From NCBI RefSeq assembly GCF_003820355.1, contig NZ_RPOK01000001.1, forward strand, positions 336,847 to 400,846: a DNA stretch of 64,000 nt, written 5' to 3'. The stretch comes from Paralteromonas sediminis (lineage in GTDB: Bacteria; Pseudomonadota; Gammaproteobacteria; Enterobacterales; Alteromonadaceae). The position numbers and the translations under genes were made by a program. Below, one piece after another: positions 61,876-64,000 of this stretch (position 1 is the stretch's first letter; each line of letters opens with the position of its first letter). The notes beneath the pieces are model-generated. The model did not search any database, had not been told where the DNA came from, and saw only the letters and a program-made list of their open reading frames with translations.

Positions 61876-63303
61876 GTGTCTCAGCAAAGTCTCGATCAAC
61901 AACTCGCTGAGCAGCAAAGACGTCTCAGGCTGCGCCGAAGGAATCGTCTTGCCTTGGTTTGTCTTGCAGTGACGGGGCTGGCAGTGGCTGTATTTGCCTC
62001 ACAATTACTGTTTACCGAGGGCCAGTCTGCTGGGCAATTTGCGCGTGAGCCGGTATTGACCGCAGAACAGAAAGAAAAATCCAGAGACGCTTTTATGCAG
62101 TCATTATTAGAGTTTGAGCAGAGCCGAGAAAGCATGCTTGCTGAGAGTCATATCCAAAGCTTTGACCGGGATGAATATAACCGTATTAAAAATACCAAGG
62201 AGGCAGCACTGGCTGCTTTTGCTCGTGGTGAGTTTAAGGTTGCCAATCGGGCGATTGATGAAGCTGATAGCAAAGCGCAAGCTTATTTATCACAGTGGGA
62301 AACGGCATTTGAGTCGCTTTATCGGGACGCGGCACAGGCTTTTGTTAACGGCGATATTGATACCGCACAGTTTGCATATCAACAAGCCAGACAACGCAAC
62401 CCTGGTTCGGAAAAGCTAAAAGCACTGGGTCGACGCATTTTTGCTTATGATCAGGTAGAGCAGCTGCTGGCGCAGTATCGTGCAGCAATTGCAGAAAACA
62501 ATACGGGTAAACAGATTCAATTGTTAACTCGGGCTTTGCAGTTAGATCCGGCACGGGTAGAGTTACAACCGCTTATCGATGAATTAACTGCTGCTGAGCG
62601 GACAGACAAAGTGGCGGCTTTGGTGGAAGAAGGCAACAAGGCTCTGGCCAACAATCAGCTGGAAAGAGCCCGGCAACATCTTAGTCAAGCGAGCACGTTG
62701 GACAGCAAGGATGCTGGCGTGCGCGCCGCCATGCAAGCACTTGAGCAACGCACTAAAACCGATCAGCTTTTTCAGTTGCTTGCTGAACTCGATGTCAACG
62801 TTAACGCTGATGACTGGCAAGCAGTTAGTACATTAGCTAAGTCGGCGTTGACCACTTATCCAAATAATAAGGCATTAAAGCAATTGGCAAGCACGGCCAA
62901 CGACATTGTGGCTAAAAGCGCTGAGTTTAAGGGGTTTATGGCCCGCTCCACTGCGTTTTACGACAGTGGATTCCGACAACGGGTCCGACAAGCGTTGATG
63001 AGCAATGAACACCTACTTTCTCACTCCGCAATGCTAGCCGGTCAGGCTGAAGCTATACGGGATAAATTAAAAAAGATGGAAACCCCCGTAATGGTTACAC
63101 TGACATCAGATGGAAAAACCCATGTCACTATATTTAAAGAAGCCAGTTTGGGTAAATTTGAACGGACAGATAAGACAATGCTACCCGGTACCTATCGTGT
63201 TGAAGGCCGCTGTGACGGATATCAGACTATACAAAAAGACCTGCGCGTTGAAGCCACATCTGACCCTATCATGCTGCACATAGCCTGTGAAAAAAGGATA
63301 TAA
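61876..63303 (+). CDS. TPR-like repeat protein with PEGA-like C-terminus
   Basis: The GTG at 61876 has AGGA upstream and opens one nt after the preceding stop. The 475-residue product has one membrane helix (about 27-46) and a soluble, helical repeat region (about 75-385) with TPR-like periodicity, for example 'QAFVNGDIDTAQFAYQQA' and 'GNKALANNQLERARQHL'. The last ~75 residues are beta-rich with 'LPGTYRVEGRCDGYQTI', a PEGA-like module. The protein is thus membrane-anchored with a periplasmic scaffold. Confidence 0.75.
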   Translation: MSQQSLDQQLAEQQRRLRLRRRNRLALVCLAVTGLAVAVFASQLLFTEGQSAGQFAREPVLTAEQKEKSRDAFMQSLLEFEQSRESMLAESHIQSFDRDEYNRIKNTKEAALAAFARGEFKVANRAIDEADSKAQAYLSQWETAFESLYRDAAQAFVNGDIDTAQFAYQQARQRNPGSEKLKALGRRIFAYDQVEQLLAQYRAAIAENNTGKQIQLLTRALQLDPARVELQPLIDELTAAERTDKVAALVEEGNKALANNQLERARQHLSQASTLDSKDAGVRAAMQALEQRTKTDQLFQLLAELDVNVNADDWQAVSTLAKSALTTYPNNKALKQLASTANDIVAKSAEFKGFMARSTAFYDSGFRQRVRQALMSNEHLLSHSAMLAGQAEAIRDKLKKMETPVMVTLTSDGKTHVTIFKEASLGKFERTDKTMLPGTYRVEGRCDGYQTIQKDLRVEATSDPIMLHIACEKRI

Positions 63304-63306
63304 ACA

Positions 63307-64000
63307 ATGACAGGTTTAGACAGGCAGCTTAAAGCGCGACAAAAAAGTGGTTTGGGATGGCTCATCGCTGGTGGGCTGGGTTCTGCATGCGTACTTGTGG
63401 CTTTTGTACTTTGGCTTTTTGTTGTCAAAGGACACAGTATTACGGTGTTGCCTAAAGAGGCTGCAGACGCTGGCAGTTTTCAGGTGAAAGCAGGGCTGGC
63501 AACCATGTTAGGGAATAGTCTCTACCGCATTGGTACTAACGTCGAGTTATTGATTTCTTCACCTGAATATTCCTCGCAAACAGTCAAAATTGGCACCGAT
63601 TCACCGAGTGCTGTTACCGTAACGCTCACACCAAAACCAGGGCGAGTAAGGGCCAATATCGCCTCTTTACACGACAGCAACGTATCTTGGTTTCTCGATG
63701 GCGCACCGCTCGCGAGAAGTAACCCTTTAGACACCTTCATCCCGCCTGGCGAATATACTCTGAGTGCCGACCACCCTCATTACCAGCCATTTTCAACTGC
63801 CCTAGTAGTAAAACGTGCCAGCCAGCAATCGCTGGATGTCAGTTTAAAGCCGGTACAAGGTGGCATTGATGTCGCTTCTGTACCGTCGGGTGCGCGCTTA
63901 TATCTCAATGGACAGGAAGTGGGAACAACGCCCATACAACTATCGTTAGAGGGGGGAAAGTATGAAGTGGCTGTGCAACTCAAGGGATTTGAAACCTCGC
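63307..64000 (+). CDS. PEGA-domain protein, cut by the window edge
   Basis: The frame opens with ATG three nt after the preceding stop and runs off the window, so the C-terminus is unseen. A membrane helix (about 18-40) is followed by two PEGA-like beta modules: 'SWFLDGAPLARSNPLDTFIP' with PGEYTLSADHPHY and PSGARLYLNGQEVGTTPIQL with GGKYEVAVQLKGFE. PEGA repeats are common in envelope-linked sensors and formylglycine-type enzymes, so an enzymatic domain may follow beyond the edge. It is the fourth gene of the operon. Confidence 0.75.
   Translation, partial: MTGLDRQLKARQKSGLGWLIAGGLGSACVLVAFVLWLFVVKGHSITVLPKEAADAGSFQVKAGLATMLGNSLYRIGTNVELLISSPEYSSQTVKIGTDSPSAVTVTLTPKPGRVRANIASLHDSNVSWFLDGAPLARSNPLDTFIPPGEYTLSADHPHYQPFSTALVVKRASQQSLDVSLKPVQGGIDVASVPSGARLYLNGQEVGTTPIQLSLEGGKYEVAVQLKGFETS

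Overview
The window looks like the chromosome of a marine gammaproteobacterium of the Alteromonadaceae (Alteromonas, Paraglaciecola or Aestuariibacter-like). The evidence is a complete 'marine proteobacterial' sortase system (PdsO/R/S, sortase and sorted protein), a polysaccharide locus that couples a TonB-dependent receptor to tryptophan-halogenase-like flavoproteins, and the pst-phoU-pit phosphate cluster next to ppk-ppx. The genus is inferred. No rRNA, tRNA or CRISPR array was recognised.

Layout. (1) About 1-9750 is an AT-rich accessory stretch. It holds two exported amidohydrolases, a secreted lectin-fold protein, an AraC regulator, an EreA/ChaN-like secreted protein, a membrane LytTR regulator, a small membrane protein and an ankyrin membrane protein. 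(2) 9890-21618 is phosphate metabolism: ppx and ppk on the minus strand behind a good Pho box, a GcvR-like ACT protein, then pstC-pstA-pstB-phoU, a PiT transporter and oxyR on the plus strand. pstS is absent. (3) 21599-27984 is housekeeping: a UspE-like protein, a YdjM-like membrane protein, a ThiF-family adenylyltransferase and a Tricorn-type protease with a clear terminator. (4) 28131-34601 is the Pds sortase system, followed by a small secreted repeat protein (34874-35209).

(5) 35213-52937 is a cellulose/beta-glucan utilisation locus. It contains a LacI regulator, a GH1 beta-glucosidase and GPH sugar transporter operon, a TonB receptor followed by three tryptophan-halogenase paralogs and a small CBM-like secreted protein, a GH9 enzyme, an aldo/keto reductase, a GH5 cellulase lipoprotein and a decayed cellulase remnant. 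Six TGTAAGCGCTTACA-type palindromes lie only in the promoter regions of these units, which suggests one LacI regulon. The inferred flow is: GH5 and GH9 cut glucan outside or in the periplasm, the receptor and transporter import oligosaccharides, and GH1 releases glucose.

(6) 52938-54600 is a mobile-element scar: a truncated HTH transposase, an orphan secreted protein and an 18-bp direct repeat on both sides. (7) 54789-58363 is a two-component system divergent from two membrane proteins. (8) 58651-59884 holds a periplasmic coiled-coil protein and mobA. (9) 60078 to the window end is an operon of unknown envelope proteins: a secreted protein, a lipoprotein, a TPR-like/PEGA-like protein, and a PEGA-domain protein cut by the window edge.
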